DNA of 64,000 nucleotides from positions 310,001-374,000 of the forward strand of contig NZ_QMFY01000002.1 of assembly GCF_003286915.1 (NCBI RefSeq), written 5' to 3'. The DNA comes from Pseudochryseolinea flava. GTDB taxonomy: Bacteria; Bacteroidota; Bacteroidia; Cytophagales; Cyclobacteriaceae. The position numbers were made by a program, and so were the translations under genes. The notes beneath the pieces are model-generated. The model was not told the origin of the DNA. It saw only the letters and a program-made list of their open reading frames with translations, and did not search any database. Positions 28,001 to 34,384 of this stretch are shown here, one piece after another. The stretch's first letter is position 1, and each line of letters starts with the position of its first letter.

Positions 28001-29843
28001 ACACGTAGCGTTTATCTCGCAGCAAAAGGCAGAATGGTTACATTATCCCCACAACCGTTGGACGCCATTTCAGGAAACGCATGTCGACGATCGCAAAACC
28101 GTGAAAGAAATTATTCTCAGTAATAACGAAAACCTCATTGAAAAATTAAAGAAGGAAATTGAAAGCGATCCCGAAATTTTAGATCAAGTACTTGCATTAC
28201 TACCGGTGAATAATACCGCAAGCGCACCCTTACCGACCAACGACATCGCGACGTTCACCAACCGGGATACGTCAATTCCATTACCAAGAAAGGTCACCTA
28301 TGTTGAAGGACCGAGATACTCACCTTCACCAGACGAAGCGAGTGAATCAATCGATCACCATCGCTTGCATGATACCGCCTTATACTTGTTGTCTGCACAT
28401 CCGGATCGGGCATTGGTTAAAAATACGATCCTGAATGGAGCACGTTACAACATCCCAAGGCCAATTGCGTCAACAGCATCCGAGCTGAGCATTAACCAAC
28501 GCTACCTCAATTACATCGCCCGTAACGATCATCGTTTCTTCGATGAATTTAAAGACGACAGCGATGTAAAGGATTTCCTGACGCACGTGATCGCTACATC
28601 AACGATCGTTGTCCAATCGGCGCAACTTGCGTATCGCTACGGCTGGCATGATCATATTGCGTTGCAACGGTATATTGAATCCGTATTGAACTTTGACGAT
28701 TTTGATTTCTACACCTATCGCGGAAACCACTTTGATTATGTTATCGATCTTGCTGCCCTACCGGGCGAATCCTTTGAACCCTTCATCCATCACCTTCTAG
28801 AATTACTCGACGAATATCAGTACAACGATGAAGCCCACCAAAGTGTAGAAAGTAGCGCCGTTGCCGTCGTTGATATGCTTTCCAAAGCAGGGCACCTTTC
28901 CATACCACCCAAGATTTATGCGCGTGTAAAAAAATTAAAAGGCCTCTACGAAAAATACGATGTTGCCGCACTTGATATCGATTCTGACGACGAGGAGCAT
29001 TACCTTCTCCGAATGGTTCGCGGATATCATGTCCGTAAAGTCATTTCGAATGTTCATATCCCAGGAAGAACGCCGCTTTATGAAACCGCATTTGACGTTG
29101 AACCATACCCCGCTTCATGGTTTAATTTCTTCACGACGCTATGGCATGAAGGGCTAGCATACGCTCCATCGTTCCCGAAGACTTTTATTGCACGTCTTTG
29201 CGAAAATGTAAGTGGCAACGAAAAATACAATCATGATCGTAATATGGCTTTTCATTTCGTTCAGTACGGATACAAGCAGATCATCGAAAAGCCTCACCTT
29301 GCAGAACACATTGTTAAAGTAGCGGTAGCGATTTCACAGCATCAAAACTTATTTGACGCAGCGATAGATTTCTCAAAACTCCAAGAGAAAGCAAAGTTCG
29401 CATTACTCCAAAGTGCCTGGAACGACGTAAAAGAAAAGAACTTAAATGACGCCGAAGAAAAGTGTGACGCGCTGTTAGATCTAGATTCCAACTTTGGTCA
29501 AGCCTATTTTTTGAAAGCGCGCTTACTTTGGTTACAGCATGGTGTAGAAGCCTATCTCAAACAACACGATACGTTCATTGATAAAGCCCATCATGACAAA
29601 GCCGCCGTTGCACGCCTATACAATCTAAGCGGCTGCGCACTCGACGACCAAAAGCGTTACAACGAAGCACTTCCCTACTTTGAGAAAGCTGCACTCACAT
29701 CGCCCCAAGAAGCCATGTACCTCGCTAACATTGCGGAGATCCATCACAAAATGGGTCAAGCCAAAGAAGCAAAAAGTTATGCACGCAAAGCCAAGCTGCT
29801 GCAATACGATTCAGATATGATCAGAAAAATATTGGGAGAATAA
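25071..29843 (+). CDS. 1590-aa beta-propeller (LVIVD) and TPR scaffold protein, function unknown
   Basis: No signal peptide or clear membrane helix is present, so the protein is probably cytoplasmic. Residues 1-540 are mixed alpha/beta with a helical end and match nothing I know. About 545-880 look like a beta-propeller: two segments, near residues 712 (TKLIDISNKHEPRLI) and 750 (AIIDISNPHKPRFVG), fit the LVIVD-repeat consensus. A mixed region and a helical-repeat region follow. The last 140 residues are TPR helices (DAEEKCDALLDLDSNFGQAYFLKARLLW, RYNEALPYFEKAALTSPQEAMYLANIAEIHHKMGQAKEAKSYARKAKLL). No ATPase, nuclease, protease or kinase signature is visible. It is the last and largest gene of the run and stops 12 bp before a convergent gene. 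Confidence 0.8.
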   Translation: MLAIKAVEDSFKRIVENAIHEEKINTQLLRMLIIKPNSTFDALHVYHSNHWDADYDYSDYSKIAPLGQIDINDWLKESMLTYESKDVSSDFIAKAADVTEHYGYNVPQLGFDHVLDENFRAYLICRRELLISNITTAIRNAAKFFEGAFTHVVGFILHEMVLYKTGKRDNQLLAFSNVNVTAPFFRVDLFIQKFGSTSPYLGFHEDGFTLIFPTGDLNGMTDDDDAIKSSVYTFSLASLKFINVLENDSDIFFRPNDEFESWKISPDYDESPASKQALREAFNRLAERHPEKALTLDKISHPLHEPDAFAEWIQFFIDHDIKLKDHHEKQIIAFGDDAVNHTLTLIPKAQIKYQNLRKAWIDDHIKSHHFEKAIQAMIADEIFFDTEKTKLLLLYYYVGDYTNFQKHLQNLPEGTEKRNATAIQFLFEIENVKKDITALTNLDEEIEKHITAAKNSLSAELAKAARVKLSLVQDNIQKARELFNTIDLDYYVIPSFLEITFKDFQFAQECLRRYHFRTEQKKTVSDWIDTHALTIPDVEETKTTIHTHPFYFEEAETITLDQRMDAVFPIDEQTCIIKYRDNKIKYCRVTRRAIETLDSYDLNSSKLAYIKFGSNTIYVSLQDRGVLTFTVMNEKFVQGETIGNINARWQYSTIAIQENFLFAENEMCLEIFDLNKSTTKPINANIFIDDATSITPHGDLLIIAGRTTKLIDISNKHEPRLISALKNFHEGHNGHLQLIENFLISSAIIDISNPHKPRFVGAVHERPAPLHNFSREELSSVYATTGDALLKQFDASTQTLKHWLLCRMAGSEYGLSLYRCLGVVYTGATLIAFSEDEIKFLNKVENQQYTAPAINLQEPISKMVFDTLSKLYETHPDFLIGKVILAPPFEHPSTQNDAWPIINIEFHYCNAPFITASVEDKQRSLPIFHASLNLYLYFATEYPDVVYQPGKTRIKFNTAEIFNAIKADQRFQGMAAKHVAFISQQKAEWLHYPHNRWTPFQETHVDDRKTVKEIILSNNENLIEKLKKEIESDPEILDQVLALLPVNNTASAPLPTNDIATFTNRDTSIPLPRKVTYVEGPRYSPSPDEASESIDHHRLHDTALYLLSAHPDRALVKNTILNGARYNIPRPIASTASELSINQRYLNYIARNDHRFFDEFKDDSDVKDFLTHVIATSTIVVQSAQLAYRYGWHDHIALQRYIESVLNFDDFDFYTYRGNHFDYVIDLAALPGESFEPFIHHLLELLDEYQYNDEAHQSVESSAVAVVDMLSKAGHLSIPPKIYARVKKLKGLYEKYDVAALDIDSDDEEHYLLRMVRGYHVRKVISNVHIPGRTPLYETAFDVEPYPASWFNFFTTLWHEGLAYAPSFPKTFIARLCENVSGNEKYNHDRNMAFHFVQYGYKQIIEKPHLAEHIVKVAVAISQHQNLFDAAIDFSKLQEKAKFALLQSAWNDVKEKNLNDAEEKCDALLDLDSNFGQAYFLKARLLWLQHGVEAYLKQHDTFIDKAHHDKAAVARLYNLSGCALDDQKRYNEALPYFEKAALTSPQEAMYLANIAEIHHKMGQAKEAKSYARKAKLLQYDSDMIRKILGE

Positions 29844-29855
29844 TTTTAAGTGCAT

Positions 29856-30422
29856 TTATACGTGAAGTGCGCCGCGAAAGCCACGCACACCGTAGTAGGA
29901 TTCTGCGCCATTGTGGTATAGAAATACACGATCATATCGGCGATCACAGAATAAAGCACCGCCGAGTTCGCGAACTTCAGAAGGCGTTAGCACCCAGCTT
30001 GACGTCTTCAAATCAAACTCACCCAATGTCTGCAAGAAGCGGTATTCCTCTTCGGTAAGCATGTCGATCCCCATTTCGGCTGCCATTTCGATCGCACTGT
30101 TTTTCGGCTTATGCTCCTTCCGAGATTGGAGCGCCTCATCATCGTAACAAATGCTTCTCCTACCCTTCGGGGTTTCTGGAGAACAGTCCATAAATGTGAA
30201 GGTTCCGGCGGACTTGTCATAACCCACTACATCGGGTTCTCCACCAGAAATTTCCATTTCGTGCAGTGACCATAGTTTCGCTGGATGAGATTCCAATCTG
30301 GCCTGAACTTTCAACCAATCCATGCTCTTATGACGCTTCATATTTTTTTCAAAGCGTTCTTGAAGTGTCGCTAGCAATTCCTCCGATTGCTCGGCCGTGA
30401 GTTTCTTTTTGCTATTTTTCAT
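29856..30422 (-). CDS. DUF4256 family protein
   Basis: The 188-aa soluble protein matches DUF4256, seen from WxxVQARLESHPAKLWSLHEME, SGGEPDVVGYDKSAGTFTFMDCSPETPKGRRSICYDDEAL and the closing FLYHNGAESYYGVRGFRG. The family is widespread in Bacteroidota and Firmicutes and its biochemical role is unknown. It is the last gene of the ArsR-led operon, 29 bp after the YdeI gene. Length is as expected for the family. Confidence 0.85.
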   Translation of the reverse strand: MKNSKKKLTAEQSEELLATLQERFEKNMKRHKSMDWLKVQARLESHPAKLWSLHEMEISGGEPDVVGYDKSAGTFTFMDCSPETPKGRRSICYDDEALQSRKEHKPKNSAIEMAAEMGIDMLTEEEYRFLQTLGEFDLKTSSWVLTPSEVRELGGALFCDRRYDRVFLYHNGAESYYGVRGFRGALHV

Positions 30423-30451
30423 TCTTACGTCGATGTTAACGTGTTACGCTT

Positions 30452-31030
30452 TCAATCTTCCAAACCTCGTCCTTCTAAAATCTGTGGCGCATATTTCTCG
30501 ACACGCGCCTCTCGTGTTTTCGCCTGTTTCGCTTGCGAAAAATATAATAGATAGCCCCGCTGACGTCCAGGTGTGAGTGAATAAAAAGCCTTCTTTAGCG
30601 CAGCACTCCTATTCAGTCGCTTTTGAAATTCAGCCGGCACTTCAAACTCAGCCGCTTTTTTCATTGGCACTTTCAGACCAGCTTCCTCAGCTTCGATAGC
30701 CTCGTACACATATTTCTTGATGACACTTTTAAGTTTCGTGATTTCGGGCAGAGTAGTGAAACGAATTTGTCTGGCAGCTTGTACGTTCTTGGTTTGCTGA
30801 ATCAGAATTCCCCTCGGATCTTTTAAGAGCGCACCTTTCATAAAGAGTAACGCACAATAATCTTTAAATCCGTGTATCAATACGATGTTATTTTTCTCAA
30901 ATGTATAACACGGACATCCCCACTTCAACTCTTCGTTGAGGCCACAATCGAGAATAATCTCTCTTAACCTGGCATACTCATTTTGCCACTTTGTATCCTT
31001 ATCAAAAAACCAATCGACGCGTGGATTCAT
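30452..31030 (-). CDS. YdeI/OmpD-associated family protein
   Basis: The 192-aa protein has an N-terminal DUF1801-type (YdhG-like) half with LNEELKWGCPCYTFEKNNIVLIHGFKDYCALLFMKGALL. The C-terminal OmdA motif reads PAEFQKRLNRSAALKKAFYSLTPGRQRGYLLYFSQAKQAKTREARVEKYAPQILEG. Members are linked to stress and antimicrobial-peptide tolerance in some bacteria, but no enzymatic reaction is established. It lies 13 bp after the DoxX gene in the ArsR-AHSA1-DoxX-YdeI-DUF4256 operon. Confidence 0.87.
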   Translation of the reverse strand: MNPRVDWFFDKDTKWQNEYARLREIILDCGLNEELKWGCPCYTFEKNNIVLIHGFKDYCALLFMKGALLKDPRGILIQQTKNVQAARQIRFTTLPEITKLKSVIKKYVYEAIEAEEAGLKVPMKKAAEFEVPAEFQKRLNRSAALKKAFYSLTPGRQRGYLLYFSQAKQAKTREARVEKYAPQILEGRGLED

Positions 31031-31043
31031 ACTTGTATTGATT

Positions 31044-31427
31044 TTAAGGGTTAACGGAACTAACTTTTCTTTCAGCAGGTCTAAAGTACCAAGATATTAC
31101 GGTGAGAAGCAACAAAAGCGACGGACCGAAGAATTCTTTCGCTGCATCGCCGTGTGCAAAGTGCGAGTATACAGCGCCTGACATAGCAAAGAAAAAGCCG
31201 GCGTATGCCCATTCTTTCACCAGCGGAAACCTTGGAAGGAGTATAGCCACTACACCGAGCAACTTCCACACACCAAGCAATGGAAGGATATATGCAGGGT
31301 AACCTAGATTAGCAATGAAATCGATTTCTTGATTTCGCATGATTAGCTGAAATACACCCGTTGACACCATGCCTAGCGAGAGCCATCCTGTGGCAATCCA
31401 ATAAATGATTTTATCTCTCTTCTTCAG
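31044..31427 (-). CDS. DoxX-like membrane protein with apparent CTG start
   Basis: The product is a four-helix DoxX-like inner-membrane protein (PAYILPLLGVWKLLGVVAILLP, EWAYAGFFFAMSGAVYSHFAHGD, LLLLLTVISWYF). The first in-frame ATG, at 31370, would cut into the first helix. Codons upstream of it read L-K-K-R-D-K-I-I-Y-W-I-A-T-G-W-L-S-L-G, which fits the usual family N-terminus MKK.DKIIYW. The codon at the Met position is CTG (31427-31425), and the codons before it are GTT and CAT, then the stop of the AHSA1 gene. I therefore annotate from CTG, giving 127 aa. A start at 31370 (108 aa) or a sequencing error are alternatives. DoxX proteins associate with redox and stress functions. Confidence 0.8.
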   Translation of the reverse strand: MKKRDKIIYWIATGWLSLGMVSTGVFQLIMRNQEIDFIANLGYPAYILPLLGVWKLLGVVAILLPRFPLVKEWAYAGFFFAMSGAVYSHFAHGDAAKEFFGPSLLLLLTVISWYFRPAERKVSSVNP

Positions 31428-31433
31428 AACATG

Positions 31434-31916
31434 CTATTTTAGTTTGTGAACAATTTCCTGTAGTCTATTGTGGGCCATATTCATGCCTTGCGAGAATGGC
31501 ATTTTTAACATTTGATCACGAAGCTCAATCGACTTGTAAATCACATGAATCGTGAGTTTACTTGTATCTTCTGTTAATTCAGAAAAATCCAAGAACTCCA
31601 GTTGCACGGGAAAGGGTGTATTGTTCATTTCGAAAGTTCTCGTGATTTTTTTGTTTGGCTCGAAATCGTGAAAAACACCATTCGCTTGAAACACTACATT
31701 TCCTTGTAGATCGCTTGTCTGAAATAACCAACCGCCGTGTGCTCTCGCTTCTAATTTCTTCACTTTTGTCGTTCCATAGTCATGCGACATCCATTGCTCA
31801 AAAATATCAGGCTCAACATGCGCTCTAAAAAGTAGCTCTACGGGAAGGTCGAACTCGCGCGTAATCAGTAAGTCATGCTTCCCTTCTTCTGCTGTAATTT
31901 TTGTTTTACGTTCCAT
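31434..31916 (-). CDS. SRPBCC/AHSA1-domain protein
   Basis: The 160-aa protein has the Aha1/SRPBCC (START-like) fold: an N-terminal strand DLLITREFDLPVELLFRAHVEPDIFEQWM, a central beta-sheet (GGWLFQTSDLQGNVVFQANGVFHDFEPNKKITRTFEM) and a long C-terminal helix (GMNMAHNRLQEIVHKL). Such stand-alone proteins bind hydrophobic ligands in a deep pocket, and in bacteria they are very often paired with an ArsR regulator, as here. It starts 5 bp after arsR and ends 6 bp before the DoxX start codon. The ligand is unknown. Confidence 0.9.
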   Translation of the reverse strand: MERKTKITAEEGKHDLLITREFDLPVELLFRAHVEPDIFEQWMSHDYGTTKVKKLEARAHGGWLFQTSDLQGNVVFQANGVFHDFEPNKKITRTFEMNNTPFPVQLEFLDFSELTEDTSKLTIHVIYKSIELRDQMLKMPFSQGMNMAHNRLQEIVHKLK

Positions 31917-31921
31917 ACAAC

Positions 31922-32245
31922 TTATTTTTTTGTCTTATACTTTTTCATGATACTCTCGAGTTTATTAAAGCGATCATCCCACATTTTGCGGAACGGCTCA
32001 ATGAAGTCTGCAATCTCTTTCATCTTCTGTGGATTTAAGTGATAATACATTTCGCGTCCCTGCTGTTCTTGTCCCAGCAGTTCACACTCAGTTAAGATTT
32101 GCAAATGCTTCGAAACCGTTGGTCTCGCGGTATCAAAGTTCGAGGCGATTGCCCCCGCTGTCATAGATTGCGACGCTACCAACAAGAGTATAGCCCTTCT
32201 GGTCGGATCTGCAATGGCCTGAAATACATCTCTTCTTAAATTCAT
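31922..32245 (-). CDS. ArsR-family winged-helix transcriptional regulator
   Basis: The 107-aa protein is a compact winged helix-turn-helix: [65 protein letters not shown]. It then has a C-terminal helix typical of the ArsR subgroup that pairs with AHSA1 genes ([20 protein letters not shown]). The metal-binding ELCVC motif of the arsenic and cadmium sensors is absent, so metal sensing is unlikely. It leads a five-gene operon and most probably represses it through the two dyads immediately upstream (32249-32264 and 32277-32292). Confidence 0.93.
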   Translation of the reverse strand: MNLRRDVFQAIADPTRRAILLLVASQSMTAGAIASNFDTARPTVSKHLQILTECELLGQEQQGREMYYHLNPQKMKEIADFIEPFRKMWDDRFNKLESIMKKYKTKK

Positions 32246-32248
32246 TAT

Positions 32249-32292
32249 GTAGCTATTTGACTACACGAAATAACATGTAGTTATTTAGCTAC
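32249..32292 (-). promoter_or_regulatory. Two ArsR-type operator dyads
   Basis: GTAGCTATTTGACTAC (32249-32264) and GTAGTTATTTAGCTAC (32277-32292) are near-identical 16-bp sequences. Each has GTAG...CTAC ends, and they are spaced 28 bp start to start. The first lies 3 bp upstream of the arsR ATG, and the second lies between the -33 and -7 promoter elements. Their form and placement are as expected for autorepression by a dimeric winged-helix regulator. Confidence 0.75.
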
Positions 32293-32297
32293 GCAAA
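32265..32297 (-). promoter_or_regulatory. Promoter of the arsR operon
   Basis: On the minus strand a TTTG (-33, at 32297-32294) and a TATTTCGT (-7, at 32272-32265) are separated by 21 bp, close to the Bacteroidota TTTG/TAnnTTTG arrangement (one mismatch, C for T). One operator fills the spacer and the other covers the expected start of transcription. Confidence 0.65.
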
Positions 32298-32460
32298 TTT
32301 TCAGCAGATTTTTTTCTCATTTTTTTCATTTTAAAACCAAAACCATCTTTATTACGCTCATAGAAGGGGTTTTACCGACCACTCAAGTATTCGTACTGAA
32401 GCGACTAAAGCTGTACGATCAGTTATGAAGAAACTGCACACCATAAACTAACCGTTGACT

Positions 32461-33021
32461 ATGAAAACCGAAAAAGAAAAAATGATTGCTGGCGAATTGT
32501 ATAATGCGCTCGATAAAGTATTAAGCGACGAAAGAGTAGCAACGCGTCTTTTACTACAGCAGTTGAATGAATCCAGAGAAGATGCGCCACAACGTCGTAG
32601 CGATATTATAAAAACACTACTCCCCCATGCTGCCACCGATGTTTGGATACAACCACCATTCTACTGCGACTATGGCTATAATATAAAGATCGGTGAAAAG
32701 GTATTCTTCAATTTCAATTGTGTCGTGCTGGACGTCACACACGTTACAATCGGAAATCGAACCTTGATGGGCCCGAACGTACAAATCTATACTGCCACGC
32801 ATCCCATCGATTTTCGCGAACGTGCCACAGGGCTGGAGTACGCCAAACCGATCACGATTGGTGAAGATGTGTGGATTGGTGGAAGTTCCATACTTTGCCC
32901 AGGTATTACAATTGGCGACAGATCTGTAATTGGCGCCGGAAGTGTTGTCACCAAAGACATCCCAGCCGATGTATTCGCTGCCGGCAATCCCTGCCGCGTA
33001 ATTCGTTCGCTCAAGTCATGA
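32461..33021 (+). CDS. Sugar O-acetyltransferase (maltose acetyltransferase type)
   Basis: The 186-aa protein has the Maa N-terminal helices (EKEKMIAGELYNALDKVLSDER), the substrate-site segment WIQPPFYCDYGYNIKIGEKVFFNFNCVVLDV, and a left-handed beta-helix of hexapeptide repeats (VTIGNRTLMGPNVQIYTATHPID, ITIGEDVWIGGSSILCPGITIGDRSVIGAGSVVTKDIPADVFAAGNPCRVI). His in TATHPID is the expected catalytic base. It transfers acetyl from acetyl-CoA to a sugar hydroxyl. A TTG at 32455 is open, but ATG 32461 is the usual family start. It precedes the GH28/GH2 pair by 68 bp, though a functional link to those enzymes is only suggested by position. Confidence 0.9.
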   Translation: MKTEKEKMIAGELYNALDKVLSDERVATRLLLQQLNESREDAPQRRSDIIKTLLPHAATDVWIQPPFYCDYGYNIKIGEKVFFNFNCVVLDVTHVTIGNRTLMGPNVQIYTATHPIDFRERATGLEYAKPITIGEDVWIGGSSILCPGITIGDRSVIGAGSVVTKDIPADVFAAGNPCRVIRSLKS

Positions 33022-33089
33022 CACCACAGGACAGTCGAAGGATGTAATCGGAGTTATTTTATGCCCATTCGAGATAATGTAAACACACG

Positions 33090-34349
33090 ATGACGCTCCG
33101 ACTCCTTACACTTTGTCTATTCGCGCACTTCACCCTAAACGCGCAAGATTTTGTCATCACCAAATTCGGTGTGGCAAGTGATAGTACACAACTTAGCACC
33201 AAAACAATTCAAGATGTAATTGACCGTGCACATGAGGTCGGAGGCGGAACAGTTGTTATTCCGAAAGGCGTTTTCCTGACTGGCGCGCTATTCTTTAAGC
33301 CAAAAACAAATCTTCGTCTTGAAGAAGGCGCCGTACTGAAGGGTTCGGATAACATTGATGACTATCCGCTCATCCCGTCGCGCATGGAAGGTCGGAGCAT
33401 TCTCTACTATGCCGCACTCATCAATGCCTATTATGTTGACAATTTTTCTGTTGCTGGTCCTGGCAAGATTGATGGCAACGGGCTGAAATATTGGAAGAAA
33501 TTCTGGTCACATCGCGATTCGTTAAAAAGTCTTGGAAAAGAAAGTACAAACTTAGAAGTACACCGTCCGCGACTTGTCTTTATATGGGGCTGCAATAATA
33601 TCAAGTTACAAGGCGTAAAACTTCACAACGCGGGGTTCTGGACAACGCACCTCTATCAGTGCAACAATATTCTGATTGAAGGTTGTGACATCAGAGCGCC
33701 TTATCGACCTGTACCTGCACCTAGTAGTGATGGTATTGACCTTGATGTTTGCAAAAAAGTCGTTATTAGAAATTGTTATATCTCGGTGCACGACGATGCT
33801 ATTTGCATTAAAGGAGGAAAAGGGCCGGATGCACACCTTCTTCCGCAAAACGGGATGATCGATGATGTGCTAATTGAAAACTGTACAATCGGCGAAGCAC
33901 ATGCGACGCTGACATTCGGCAGCGAATGTGTTCACGGACGAAATGTAACCATGCGTAATTGTAAGATCAATAACAACTCGCCCCTGCTCAAATTCAAAAT
34001 GCGTCCCGATACGTACCAAGTTTATGAAAACATTACCGTCGACAATATCACGGGAAAAGTCGGCTCCATTATCAATATGAATCCATGGAAGCAGTTTTTT
34101 AATCTAGACGGATCGACTGCAAAACCATTTGGAACCGTACGGAACATCACCCTGTCGAATATTAATGTTTCCTGCAACAAGGTTGGCGACATCGAAGGAA
34201 ACCCAAATGATGTTGTGCAAAATTTCAAGATTATATCAAGTGACATCAAAGCAGAAAATCCAACGCTAAGAAATATTTACAAAGATGTCACCATTCTCAA
34301 TGTTACAGTGAACAATAAGCCGTTAGTGTTAGACAAGTCAAAGAAATAA
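33090..34349 (+). CDS. Exported GH28 polygalacturonase-like enzyme
   Basis: The 419-aa product has a short signal peptide (LLTLCLFAHFTLNAQ), then a right-handed beta-helix of the GH28 family: GGGTVVIPKGVFLTGALFFKPKTNLRLEEGAVLKGS at the start and repeated N-(I/V)-x-(I/L)-xx-(V/C) coils. The catalytic residues can be placed: Asp214/Asp217 (SSDGIDLD), Asp235/Asp236 (HDDAICIKGG), His282 (SECVHGRN), and the basic site KFKMRPD. It hydrolyses galacturonan or rhamnogalacturonan side structures in the periplasm. The GSE.VHG form of the His motif fits the bacterial exo-acting or rhamnogalacturonan-type subgroup rather than fungal endo-polygalacturonases. GH2 follows after 35 bp. Confidence 0.9.
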   Translation: MTLRLLTLCLFAHFTLNAQDFVITKFGVASDSTQLSTKTIQDVIDRAHEVGGGTVVIPKGVFLTGALFFKPKTNLRLEEGAVLKGSDNIDDYPLIPSRMEGRSILYYAALINAYYVDNFSVAGPGKIDGNGLKYWKKFWSHRDSLKSLGKESTNLEVHRPRLVFIWGCNNIKLQGVKLHNAGFWTTHLYQCNNILIEGCDIRAPYRPVPAPSSDGIDLDVCKKVVIRNCYISVHDDAICIKGGKGPDAHLLPQNGMIDDVLIENCTIGEAHATLTFGSECVHGRNVTMRNCKINNNSPLLKFKMRPDTYQVYENITVDNITGKVGSIINMNPWKQFFNLDGSTAKPFGTVRNITLSNINVSCNKVGDIEGNPNDVVQNFKIISSDIKAENPTLRNIYKDVTILNVTVNNKPLVLDKSKK

Positions 34350-34384
34350 AGTCAAATCGATTCTCAAATTTATTGCTACCGCGT

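Noticed and set aside
17824-29843. The cluster as a MoxR-vWA-beta-propeller (bpX) ternary or other known conflict system
   Set aside because: The 1590-aa protein has a propeller, but no MoxR ATPase, vWA, STAND, nuclease or protease gene is present in the window.
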